Shown: positions 1 to 8,400 of the stretch, piece by piece | How the letters are laid out: every line of letters begins with the position of its first letter | Numbering within the stretch: the stretch's first letter is position 1 | NCBI GenBank assembly: GCA_013288575.1 | Contig: JABDBO010000033.1 | Location: forward strand, 1-11,549 | From: Alphaproteobacteria bacterium | GTDB lineage: Bacteria; Pseudomonadota; Alphaproteobacteria; Rickettsiales; 21-14-0-20-44-7 | Direction of reading: 5' to 3' | DNA: 11,549 bases | The notes under the pieces: generated by a model | The model's input: only the letters and a program-made list of their open reading frames with translations | What the model was told of the DNA's origin: nothing | Database searches by the model: none | Program-made: the position numbers and the translations under genes

Positions 1-683
1 GCAGCGGAGAGTGAAATTGAGATAGTTAGTAGGCCGACGCAAATCGGGATGGGTAACCACATCGCCGGTTTGTGAGATTTTTTCCAAGCATATGTAGATA
101 TGAAAATGCCAGATATGACGAAACATGCAGCAGTATGTGCGGCCATGCGCGTATAATGCGACCACGAAAATTCTATATCTATACCGCTTAAATAACCAAG
201 CAGTGGAACCATGCCCAAAGCAGCGGCGATGCTGGCAGTTAGCGCAATGCAAAAGCTTCTGCCTTTAGTGAAATCTTTCGTAACTGCGCAAGTATAAAGT
301 GAGAGGCTGAGTAATATTAAAGCTGTGGCAGTGTTAGGTGCCATGCGGCCAGGCATTGGCGAATTTAGGAAAGGTTTTACGAATAATGTGTCGATGTTTA
401 AATTTCTACCAAGTGGATATTGCAGCAGAGTGATGAAGTTAAATATGCAACAGAGTAGTGCGGTTATTGCGCCAATTCGTTTAAATTTTGTGTTGAGGGT
501 AAGTAGCGTGATGCTGCAAAGAAAAAGGCTCAACGCAGTATTAAATTTCATTGGTGTAAAATCAGGACTTAACTGAACAACAAACCCATTATGTGTATAC
601 CAGCCCCACATAACCGTAACTGAGATAGCCCCAAGAAGTAGTGCCAATAATTTCGCCAGTGAATCTATGCGTGGTTGTTTCAT
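1..683 (-). CDS. Multi-pass membrane sensor protein, N-terminal part (cut by window edge)
   Basis: An open frame starts at ATG 683-681 and runs without a stop off the left edge (227 codons visible). The translation is strongly hydrophobic, with about seven candidate membrane segments near residues 9-27, 45-62, 70-88, 118-135, 145-165, 182-200 and from 208 on. It carries the motifs PGRMAPNTA and TRMAAHTA, a GYLSGI segment, and NIDTLF after the third segment. From memory, this pattern marks the N-terminal membrane sensory region found ahead of PAS, histidine kinase or GGDEF domains. The output domain lies outside the window, so kinase versus cyclic-di-GMP enzyme cannot be decided. It lies 15 bases after the HTH-receiver gene, in the same frame (TAA plus five codons before this ATG), with no clear ribosome binding site, which suggests co-transcription and perhaps coupled translation. 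Confidence 0.75.
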   Translation of the reverse strand, partial: MKQPRIDSLAKLLALLLGAISVTVMWGWYTHNGFVVQLSPDFTPMKFNTALSLFLCSITLLTLNTKFKRIGAITALLCCIFNFITLLQYPLGRNLNIDTLFVKPFLNSPMPGRMAPNTATALILLSLSLYTCAVTKDFTKGRSFCIALTASIAAALGMVPLLGYLSGIDIEFSWSHYTRMAAHTAACFVISGIFISTYAWKKSHKPAMWLPIPICVGLLTISISLSA

Positions 684-698
684 GATTTTGCTAAACTT

Positions 699-1313
699 TT
701 AAGAAACTGCTTTTTGAATTTCTTCGTATAAATTTTCTTTGGTAAGCACCTTTTTATCAAGACAAACCTGAACGCCAAGTTCCATGGCATCTTTACTAAT
801 TACATCTGTATGCATTGCAGTGACAAAAATAATCGGTGGGATTTTTGCATGATCCTGCTTCATCTGAACTAACAGTTGGAAGCCGTTTTTGCCATACATC
901 ATAAAGTCAAGAATTATGCAGTCTGGCGCTTGGCTGATGAAAGCATCATAACCGCTACGCGCATCCGCAGCTTCTGAAATTTTAAATCTCATATCCGGAT
1001 GTTTGTTGAGCCAGGTTTTATATAGTAAGCGATCACTCTTATTATCATCAATGATCAAAACATTAACTGCGCCGCTTCTAGCTTTTGATTTGAATTTAAT
1101 AGTTATGGTGCCATCAGCATCTTCGCTGAATTCTAAACCTTCGGATCTTAAAGCGAGTTCAATTGATTTTAATGTACTGAGCTTGGGATCTTTTTGAAAA
1201 CCACGTTCGATATTATTTAAAGTGCCGGTAGAAACGCCGGCTTTTTTGGCGAGTTCTTCCTGTTTTAATCCCAATAATGCACGCGATGCTCTGATTTGTT
1301 CGATAGTGATCAT
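699..1313 (-). CDS. Cro/C1-type HTH regulator fused to a C-terminal response-regulator receiver domain
   Basis: This 204-residue protein is a DNA-binding switch probably controlled by phosphorylation. Residues about 5-60 form a Cro/C1 (XRE) helix-turn-helix: IRASRALLGLKQEELAKKAG, then VSTGTLNNIERG, then TLKSIELALRSEGLEF. Residues about 83-204 form a receiver domain with the acidic pair D89/D90, likely phospho-acceptor D136 in CIILDFMM, T165 in FVTAM and conserved lysine K187 in CLDKK. Placing the DNA-binding domain before the receiver is the reverse of the usual response-regulator layout. The downstream membrane sensor is the obvious partner if it proves to be a kinase. The start at 1313 is chosen because the HTH begins at once; no good Shine-Dalgarno precedes it. 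Target genes are unknown; the divergent gene at 1577 and the sensor operon itself are natural candidates. Confidence 0.88.
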   Translation of the reverse strand: MITIEQIRASRALLGLKQEELAKKAGVSTGTLNNIERGFQKDPKLSTLKSIELALRSEGLEFSEDADGTITIKFKSKARSGAVNVLIIDDNKSDRLLYKTWLNKHPDMRFKISEAADARSGYDAFISQAPDCIILDFMMYGKNGFQLLVQMKQDHAKIPPIIFVTAMHTDVISKDAMELGVQVCLDKKVLTKENLYEEIQKAVS

Positions 1314-1511
1314 ATTGCGATGTGTTTTATATACATTGGAAGCGTTGAAATATGTTTTAATTGTAACGCAATACAGTTTAAAAATTAGTTAACATTTTAA
1401 TGTGTTTAATCTATATTTCTGAACCGGCGAGGTTATTAGAATGTTGTTTGACCGTATTGGATCATAGGCAAATGCGTTTCTATAACACTTTGATTTATAA
1501 GGAGATTTTCC

Positions 1512-1540
1512 TTGAGATTCAGAAGAACCTATGCTATTAT
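1512..1540 (+). promoter_or_regulatory. Sigma-70-type promoter with extended -10
   Basis: A -35 box TTGAGA (1512-1517) is separated by exactly 17 bases from a -10 box TATTAT (1535-1540). A TG at 1532-1533, one base before the -10, makes it an extended -10. The expected transcription start near 1547 leaves a leader of about 30 bases before the ATG at 1577. Spacing and boxes are good by eye; no expression evidence is available. Confidence 0.6.
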
Positions 1541-1566
1541 CTCATAATCAAAGCACGGATTAAATC

Positions 1567-1572
1567 GGGGGA
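1567..1572 (+). promoter_or_regulatory. Ribosome binding site deciding the start at 1577
   Basis: GGGGGA lies four bases before ATG 1577. With the promoter at 1512-1540 it rules out the longer reading that begins at 1400, because that start lies upstream of the -35 box. The 59 extra codons would also place an unrelated stretch before a clear signal peptide. Confidence 0.6.
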
Positions 1573-1576
1573 TTTA

Positions 1577-2074
1577 ATGCTTATATTTAAAAAAACAGCG
1601 TTAACTATTGCGATTCTGGCAGTTTCATTAACTTCTGCAAATGCGGCTTCTATCCAAGGTAAATTAGGCCAATCTTCAACTGGGACGGCTTATATAAGTA
1701 TAAGCAAATCACCACAGGCTGAGGTGACCAGTCTAACTGACAAATTAGTTAGTAATAATACGTTGACTAACCTCACAGGTAATGTTTGCATATTTTCAAA
1801 TACTGGTAATTTTTCAGTAACGGCAATAGGTGATGGGCCAGATAATAAGTTCCAGTTAAAAGGTGATAGTGGAATTTTGAATTATGAAGTTAGTTGGAAA
1901 AATCATAATTCGGCTTCCAAACAATTGCAGGCAAACCAAGCTTCAACATTTGCTGCGGCCTCATGCAATGGCGCTAGCGATGCTGCCAAACTTCATATTA
2001 ATTTAAGCCAGGCGGATATTGGCAGTGATAAATCATATGCCGGCACATTAACCTTGATGGTTTCTCCATATTAG
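1577..2074 (+). CDS. Secreted two-cysteine beta-rich protein, spore-coat-U/chaperone-usher pilin-like
   Basis: The product has 165 residues. Residues 1-23 are a signal peptide (K5, K6, a hydrophobic core, then ANA before A24), giving a mature protein of about 142 residues. Two cysteines, C71 (GNVCIFSNTG) and C130 (AASCNG), could form one disulfide. The end GTLTLMVSPY matches the closing strand (TLTLxVxP) typical of spore-coat-U/CU pilin-like domains, and the centre (FQLKGDSGILNYEVSW) also fits their pattern. I infer a periplasmic or surface beta-sandwich subunit, but no chaperone or usher gene is visible nearby, so assembly into a fibre is unproven. It is transcribed from the promoter at 1512-1540, diverges from the HTH-receiver gene, and converges on the 712-residue gene with only five bases between their stops. 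Export is more certain than the family. Confidence 0.7.
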   Translation: MLIFKKTALTIAILAVSLTSANAASIQGKLGQSSTGTAYISISKSPQAEVTSLTDKLVSNNTLTNLTGNVCIFSNTGNFSVTAIGDGPDNKFQLKGDSGILNYEVSWKNHNSASKQLQANQASTFAAASCNGASDAAKLHINLSQADIGSDKSYAGTLTLMVSPY

Positions 2075-2085
2075 CGCCGCTAATA
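2069..2085. terminator. Stem-loop shared by two convergent stop codons (weak bidirectional terminator candidate)
   Basis: TATTAGC (2069-2075) and GCTAATA (2079-2085) form a perfect 7-bp stem with a 3-base GCC loop. The stem holds the TAG stops of both converging genes (2072-2074 plus; 2080-2082 minus). Only two pairs are G-C and the T run after it on the plus strand is short (TTTT at 2092-2095), so strength as a terminator is doubtful. Confidence 0.35.
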
Positions 2086-4218
2086 ATAATATTTTGTGGC
2101 TTTGGCCCAATTAGAATTGGGATAGAGATTATGCAATCGGTTAAAATATGATTTACTCATATTTTTATAATCCTTGCGTTGAACGCACTCATAACCCCAG
2201 GTGGATGGGCGGAAACATTCTACAAGATAATGCAGAGTTTTTGCTTCATTCTCATTTTTGCCAGATATTTTATAATTATCTTCTGCTTTGACAAAATAAT
2301 CATATGCGGAAAGCATGTGTTTTACTAAACTGCTCTCATTGTAATTTATACAAGACTTGCAATAAGGTTCTATTTCATCCAGGCCGCTGTCATAATCAGG
2401 CTCTTCTTTTCCAGCCATTCCCTGTGCAGTAATATTATAATTATGAATAAAAGATCCGATAGCGCTTAAGCTTGCCGGATCATTAGGATTGTCGCTTAAG
2501 GTTTCGGCGCTCTCCTGCACTTCCTTAAATATTCCTGGCGTGGCAGAATTAGCAATAAGCGAGGAAAATTCCTTGAAATCACCTGTAAGTATGTAACGTT
2601 TCAGTAATTGCCGTTCAACCAGGTTTCTTTTTTCCTGCGGGAGTTTTGTGTTAAGTAATTCTACCAGCTCTTGGTTTGTGGTGGCGAATTGCAGCATATC
2701 TAAGAAGATGCGTTTATTGCTTATTGTCTTATCCAATAGCAGTTCTCTAAAATGATGTTTGTTTACATAAAGCCCGGCCAGAGCCAGTTGTGTAGTATCA
2801 TCATCTTTATGTACTAAGTTAATTTTCTGCCAGGTGGCAATTGCCTCTTTCTCATTGCCGAGCGCTTCATAAGACCGTGCCCGCAGTGCCTCGATTGAAA
2901 TTGGTATTGGTTTATCAACCAAGTTCTCAGCCGGAATTTGCTCCAACAATTGCGCATATTGCTTGTTACGGAATAAAATTGCTGCCTTCAGAAATTTGTA
3001 AAGACCGGGATAGGTTTCATAATGCTTTTTGCTGCTATCAAGTTCTACCAATGCATCAGATGGTAAGTTCTGGTCATTCATAATTTCATAGGCAACAAGC
3101 AGAGGGTGGTCTTTAGCGATATCGATATTTGGCGCGTAACGACTAAATTCCAAGTAGCGGTTATAAATTATATTTGCCTTATCACTACTATCAGGCAGGT
3201 TAAGGGCTTCTGTCATGCCATTTTTCAAAGCAAGGCCCAAAGCTTTAGTATCACCGGCAAGGTTATCAATTTTTCGCTGCAAACCTTTTGCCGAATTGAC
3301 GTAAAGGCCATTTGGATAGGCTTTTAGATAAGAATCAAAACCCTGCTTGGCTAGGTTTACCTCAGTTTTATCAACCATATCTTCTGTATGGCTGTAACCA
3401 TCCCATTTGTATTGAGATTTCACCAAATGCACTCGTGCGATCATGTATGTAGAAGTTTCTTTCAGCCATTTTGAGGGCTCTTTTTTGCCGATTAACCGGT
3501 GATAAAATCTTATGATGCGATTTGGCTGCGTTACATCTTTTTTCGCCAGAGCTTCAAATATTGGCAAAGCCTTATCATAGGCCTGCGAATAAAAATATAC
3601 TGCTGCCTCAAGATAGGCTGGATAATCACCGGCAATATTTTTTTGCTTTAATATATTTATGTTCTGAAATACAGCATCGCTTCCTGTATTATTCACGCAA
3701 AGATTGGTAACTTCTTCTCTTATCTGCGCCAATTCCAGATAGCCGCCCCTGACGGCTGAATCTGAAAAAGCTTCATTTAGAAAATCAAGCGCCGCTTTAT
3801 TATTATCGTCATGGCACATACCGGGTCTATCCCAGTAAGAATAATAATTGTACCTATCTGATTGGGTTAAAGGCAATTTTTGCCATTCCAGACCTTTAGT
3901 TTTTAGTAGCGCGCTAACCGCTTTATCATAACTATCTTTGGTATTTGCGCCGTCCTCATAAGACATCCACTGGTTTGTATCATTTGCTTTTGCATTTTTC
4001 AGAGCCGGAATATATTCCTCAATCAGCATGAGATAATTTGCATCCGCATCATAATAACCGTAACTATCATCAGTTGGATTATCGGTTCTCAAGTTAAGTT
4101 TTATATATTCTGGATTTTTATATACTGGCGGCGGCGAAAAAGCACATGGCAAAGCCGAATTTGGAAATAATGCTATAACACCAAACAGCGCTGTTAAATA
4201 TGAAAACCGTTTGAGCAT
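2080..4218 (-). CDS. Exported 712-residue helical-repeat (TPR-like) protein
   Basis: The N-terminus (MLKRFSYLTALFGVIALFPN, followed by SALPCAF) is a signal peptide. C25 follows ALP, a poor lipobox, so a lipoprotein is possible but unlikely. Most of the chain reads as alpha-helical hairpins of TPR/Sel1 type, for example YFYSQAYDKALPIFEALAKK (209-228) and ALRARSYEALGNEKEAIATW (444-463). Other cysteines are C135, C174, C620 and C623 (a CxxC), C668 and C678. The tail LYPNSNWAKATKYYY resembles, from memory, the end of large periplasmic proteins found beside DUF3142 genes. Its ATG (4218-4216) shares one base with the stop of the DUF3142-like gene (TAATG), so translation is probably coupled; no separate ribosome binding site is seen. 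A scaffold or handling role for the upstream surface protein is inference only. Confidence 0.8.
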   Translation of the reverse strand: MLKRFSYLTALFGVIALFPNSALPCAFSPPPVYKNPEYIKLNLRTDNPTDDSYGYYDADANYLMLIEEYIPALKNAKANDTNQWMSYEDGANTKDSYDKAVSALLKTKGLEWQKLPLTQSDRYNYYSYWDRPGMCHDDNNKAALDFLNEAFSDSAVRGGYLELAQIREEVTNLCVNNTGSDAVFQNINILKQKNIAGDYPAYLEAAVYFYSQAYDKALPIFEALAKKDVTQPNRIIRFYHRLIGKKEPSKWLKETSTYMIARVHLVKSQYKWDGYSHTEDMVDKTEVNLAKQGFDSYLKAYPNGLYVNSAKGLQRKIDNLAGDTKALGLALKNGMTEALNLPDSSDKANIIYNRYLEFSRYAPNIDIAKDHPLLVAYEIMNDQNLPSDALVELDSSKKHYETYPGLYKFLKAAILFRNKQYAQLLEQIPAENLVDKPIPISIEALRARSYEALGNEKEAIATWQKINLVHKDDDTTQLALAGLYVNKHHFRELLLDKTISNKRIFLDMLQFATTNQELVELLNTKLPQEKRNLVERQLLKRYILTGDFKEFSSLIANSATPGIFKEVQESAETLSDNPNDPASLSAIGSFIHNYNITAQGMAGKEEPDYDSGLDEIEPYCKSCINYNESSLVKHMLSAYDYFVKAEDNYKISGKNENEAKTLHYLVECFRPSTWGYECVQRKDYKNMSKSYFNRLHNLYPNSNWAKATKYYY

Positions 4219-4931
4219 TATTTTTGTACAAATAAAACAATGCCTTTAAAATATTCGTTTTTGTTCAAAACATCAATATAGTTTTGATAAGGATATTTTG
4301 ATAAAAACCCGACTTTGAATGGTACTTGTAAAGTTGCTAGCCCTTCAACATATCTATCAATCTCAGGTAATGGCTTCCGCCCTTGATAAAGCTGAAAGAT
4401 TATTTCATCAGTTGTTTCTGATATTTCTTTTAAAGTCTTGGGGTTACCATATAAAACCCAATCACCCAGCCCGGTGATGCTAAGCTTTAGAGTTTTTGGT
4501 AATTGGCTTCGGTATTGCTTAAGAAATTCGCTATAAGATAATAATTTTGCGGTTGCCGAATCAAAATCCAATTGGATGCCCGTTATAGCCACATCATGTT
4601 GCTGCCATTGGTTTACAAAGTCAGTTGTTATTTTCACAATTTTGTCAGGATCTGGCAATTCACCTTGAAGCCTAAATGCTAAATATACTTCCTTTGCTTT
4701 TAGTGGAGAAGGGTAGATACCTTTCCGAGTGAAATATAATTTTTCGCTCTCTTGTTTTATTGCACCTTGATAAATGTATAACCTATTATTTTCGGGAACA
4801 TCTTTAGGTAATATTCCTGCCCAGACCCAATATGCTGTGGATGAATTTGCTAGGGCATTTGCCGGTAATAGCAAAAATAATGAAATAGCAAAAAGCTGGG
4901 CTAATATGGGTTTGATATTACAAAGCAGCAT
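4218..4931 (-). CDS. Secreted DUF3142-like protein
   Basis: The product has 237 residues. A signal peptide ends near A28 (PANALA, then NSSTAYWVWAG). Features I associate with DUF3142 are the early YWVW (34-37), GIQLDFDSAT (118-127, acidic D122 and D124), LSITGLGDW (150-158), DEIIFQLYQGR (175-185), PFKVGF and the closing FKGIVLFVQK. The alternation of strands and helices with an acidic strand end suggests a TIM-barrel fold of the glycosidase kind, but no enzymatic activity is established by the sequence. It lies 30 bases after the giant beta-helix gene and overlaps the next gene by one base, so the three are likely one operon. Its 8-base spaced AGTAGG ribosome site lies almost wholly inside a small stem-loop (4941-4960). 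A role in modifying or clearing surface glycans around the adhesin is a guess. Confidence 0.72.
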   Translation of the reverse strand: MLLCNIKPILAQLFAISLFLLLPANALANSSTAYWVWAGILPKDVPENNRLYIYQGAIKQESEKLYFTRKGIYPSPLKAKEVYLAFRLQGELPDPDKIVKITTDFVNQWQQHDVAITGIQLDFDSATAKLLSYSEFLKQYRSQLPKTLKLSITGLGDWVLYGNPKTLKEISETTDEIIFQLYQGRKPLPEIDRYVEGLATLQVPFKVGFLSKYPYQNYIDVLNKNEYFKGIVLFVQK

Positions 4932-4940
4932 TTTTTAAAC

Positions 4941-4960
4941 CTACTATAAAACTATAATAG
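4941..4960 (-). promoter_or_regulatory. Intergenic stem-loop covering the ribosome binding site of the DUF3142-like gene
   Basis: Read on the minus strand, CUAUUAUA (4960-4953) can pair with UAUAGUAG (4948-4941) around a GUUU loop: eight pairs, one a G-U wobble and only one a G-C. The right arm includes all but the last base of the AGTAGG Shine-Dalgarno. It fills the gap between the giant gene stop and the next start. The stem is weak, so any control would be modest. Confidence 0.3.
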
Positions 4961-4961
4961 C

Positions 4962-5459
4962 TTAAAGTAATGCTTGTAGCGCTGGATCTATTTTTATTAA
5001 TTCTTGGTCAGGCGAAACCTCTGAATCTAAGTAAGTAATGCCAGAGAAAGATACGGTTGAAGAAAGAATAATATAATAATTACCCGAATCATCATCGAAA
5101 TATAATGTTGGAACCGGCTTGAATGTTGGTGGATTGGTGATTGTGTGCAAAACAGTTGATGGCAATGTCGTACTTCCATCTGTAGGAGGTGGTGGCGGAG
5201 GAGGTGGCGGCGGCGGTGAAGAGGCCGCGTCGATTTTTAATTGGCCGGCGGTGAAATTAAGTATGTAGAGTTTATCAGCTGCTAAAGAACCTTGGCCTAT
5301 GTCGCCGGCATAAGTGCCTACGTTAGTTTCATTGGTGATTAGTGCCAAAGAACCGCTTAAATGGCCAGTTGGGCCGCCGGTAATTGTATAGGTTAGGGCT
5401 GGCAATGATTGGCCGGAATTTATTTCTTTATCATCGGCTGTTACTGAGATAACGGCTGC
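4962..5459 (-). other. C-terminal region of the giant protein: MBG-like domain, polyproline linker, unknown tail
   Basis: Residues 1935-2099. The stretch beginning ISVTADDKEINSGQSLPALT and including TNETNVGTYAG and LNFTAGQLKI matches the MBG domain style of haemagglutinin-like proteins. Eleven consecutive proline codons of mixed type (5216 down to 5184) follow. The remaining 73 residues include YFDDDSGNYYIILSS and end LIKIDPALQALL. No known sorting signal is recognised; this tail is where a secretion or anchoring signal would be expected. Confidence 0.65.
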
Positions 5460-8400
5460 TTCATATGCGCCGATATCACTAGCTGAGCCAGTTCCGGAAG
5501 CTGTATCACCGCGCAACATGCCGCGGGCATCATAATCACCAATAGCTGCAGGATCGCCCGCATCTAGGGCAACGCTGCCGACTTTCAAAGCCATTGTCTG
5601 AACTGGCCCGCCATTATCAGCAAGTGAGGAAAGAACTGTACTAATAGTGCCGGTCAATAAAATATCATGCGCAGCTGGTGTAAAGCCGCCATCATTGCTG
5701 CTTTGTCCATAGAGGTTGTAACCGTTGGATGTAAGTGTGCTTGAGTTATTATAGAAATCAGATTCGCTACTACTAACCGTATTTCCAGCAAGAATTGTAT
5801 TGCCGATAGTTATATTACCGCCAACGAAATCAAAAATACCGCCGCCGGCTGTGCTTGCCGTATTGCCGGAAATTGTGCTGTTGCTGATTGCCAATTCCGC
5901 ATCAGTATATTCGCCATTATTGAAAATAGCGCCACCCAAATTGGCAGAGTTGCCGGTGATTGTGGTGTTATTAATCGTCAGCATCGAATTACTACTATCG
6001 CTATCATTATAAATTGCGCCGCCATAACCGCCGACGGTATTGTTTATGATCGCGCTGTTACTGATATTGATATTCGCAAGTTTACCGCTTACGTCATTAA
6101 TATAAATGCCGCCGCCGTTAGTATCATTACCATTTTCTAGAGTCAGTCTGTTGAGGTTAACAGTAATGCCACCTGTGCTGCCGTCAATTTCCATGACGCG
6201 GCTGTTATTGTTGGCGTCAATTGTCAAACCGTGCGCGCCGCCATCTATGTTTAAGCTGGAAGTGATCAATAATTGAGTGCCATCTAGAGTGATTGTTTGT
6301 GGAGTGGTGAAATTGGTGGTGATAGTTGGGTCACCGCCAAAGTGATTTGCATAATCAAGCGCGGTACGCAACGTGCCGAACACTTGGCCAGCTTGATCGG
6401 CGGTAGAAGTCACCACATATGGGTTAACCGCATTATACTCATATGCGCCTATTGAAATTTGTCCGCTGATGCTACGTGCATCGCCACGCTGGTCGAGTTC
6501 ATATCCGGTATTAGAGCCGCCTGCCGCAATTGCTAGAGAACCGGTGACAAGCGCCATAGTTTCTGTCGGCCCGCCGTTATTAGCAAGTGCAGATAGAACT
6601 GTGCTGATGTTACCGGTTAATAAAATATCATGCGCCGCCGGAACAAACCCGCCCGCGCTTCCGTTCTGGCCGTAGAGGTTATAGCCGTTGGAAGTAAATG
6701 TACCGCCGCCGTTATCGGTATATTCCACTTCACTACCATTGGCCGTGTTGCCCGCCAAAATCGAATGACCGACAGTTAAAGTGGTAATGCCGTTATTGGC
6801 AACCGCGCCGCCGCCGCGGCTAGCGGAGTTACCGGTGAGTGTGCTGTTATTGATCGTGACATCAGCACTGCCGGCATTGCCAAAGTTGAAAATAGCGCCG
6901 CCATCGGCAACGGCTGCATTACCTGCGGAGTTGCCTGACATCGTAGAATTGCTGATCGTCAATGTTGCGCTGCCGCCGGCTGAACCATCATTAAAAATAC
7001 CGCCGCCATGAGTATCTGATGCGTTGCCGGAAATATTACTATTGGTGATTGTGAGTACTGCGTTGCCGCCCTCTCCGTTATTATCAATCCCTGCGCCGGT
7101 ACCGCCGATAGATGTATTATTTGAGACAGTACTGTTATTGATTGTGAGATTTACATAGCCGCTGTTGCTGCCGTCATTATAAATACCGCCGCCGCCAGCA
7201 GTATAACCGCCGCCGCTGGATGAACCTCCTGTAACGGTGCTGTTATTTATTGTCATCGTAACACTGCCGCCGTTTTCGCCATCGTTATAAATATCACCGC
7301 CGTTGCTGTTGACTGAGCCATTCGAAATAGTGGAATTGTCGATGCTAACAACCGCGCTGTTTCCGCCCTGTGCATACACAAGCAAATTACCTGCCGCGCT
7401 GCTGACATTTATTCCGCTGCCATTTCCATTTTCCAGCGTCAGATTACTTAGATTAACTGTCACGCCCGAAGTGCTGCCGTCGATTTCCATCACGCGGCTA
7501 TTATGGTTGGCATCGATGGTCAATCCGTGGGTGCCGCCATCAAGGGTTAAGCTAGAAGTGATCAATAACTGGCTACCATCCAGGGTGATTGTCTGCGGAG
7601 TGGTAAAGTTGGTGGTGATAGTCGGATCACTGTTGAAATGGTTTGCATAATCGATCGCTGTGCGCAGCGTGCCGATAGCCGGAGTGCCGGTATCGGTGGC
7701 GGAAGTGATTAGATATGGATTTACGGTATTGACCTCATATGCACCGATTGAAATTTGGCCAGTCAGCGACCTGAACTCACCGCGCTGATCGGTTAAGAAT
7801 TCAGAACCCGTGCCGCCTGCCGCAATTGCGGGAGAGCTGTTGACAAGCGCCATAGTTTCTGTTGGCCCGCCATTGTTGGCGAGTGCGGATATCACAGTAT
7901 TGATATTGCCGGTTAATAAAATATCATGCGCTGCTGGGGTGAAACCGCCGGCATTGCCATTTTGTCCATAGAGGTTGTAACCGTTGGAGGTGAGAGTGCC
8001 AGTAGCGCCAGTTATCTCCACAAAGTCTGATTCGCCTGTAGTTGTCGAATTGCCAGCCACGATGCTGTCGTTTATTGTTACAGTGGAACTTATGCCATTA
8101 TAAACGTAGTTGCCAATCCCGCCACCGGGCCCATTAGCTGTATTGCCTGAAATCGTGCTGTTGCTTATTGTCAGTTCAGCATTGGTTTGGCCGCTTTGAC
8201 TGAAAATCCCACCGCCATAACCATCTGCATGATTGTTTGCAATAGTGCTGTTTGTAATTACCATTGTACCAAGGTTAAAAATACCGCCGCCACTTTGAGA
8301 AGAGTTTGCGCTGTTGTTGGAAATAGTGCTGTTATTGATGTTTAATATCGCTAATCCTCCACTACCGTCATTAAGGAGTCCACCACCACTGCCGCTAGAA

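Noticed and set aside
325..576. Plus-strand reading frame of 83 codons
   Set aside because: It lies antisense to the membrane sensor, whose hydrophobic segments and PGRMAPNTA/TRMAAHTA motifs are on the minus strand. It has no recognisable domain.
1314..1400. Promoter and operator for the HTH-receiver gene: TATATA-like -10, TACAAT, and TGTA-N6-TACA at about 1362-1375
   Set aside because: No -35 box lies at a suitable distance from either -10-like sequence, and the inverted repeat has arms of only four bases, which is too common to claim.
1400..1576. 59-codon upstream extension of the pilin-like gene
   Set aside because: The predicted promoter (1512-1540) and ribosome site (1567-1572) lie inside it, and the signal peptide starts at 1577, so the ATG at 1400 would not be on the main transcript.
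2841..3710. Several plus-strand reading frames of 62-80 codons
   Set aside because: They are antisense to the 712-residue exported protein, with no domain, signal peptide or ribosome site.
5184..5216. Triplet repeat expansion in the proline tract
   Set aside because: The codons are mixed CCG, CCA and CCT, so this is a proline linker and not a pure microsatellite likely to slip.
5800..7650. Plus-strand frames rich in Leu, Pro, Ala and Val
   Set aside because: They are antisense shadows of the Gly/Asn/Thr-rich repeats (GGC and GGT become GCC and ACC), which rarely give stops in the aligned frame.
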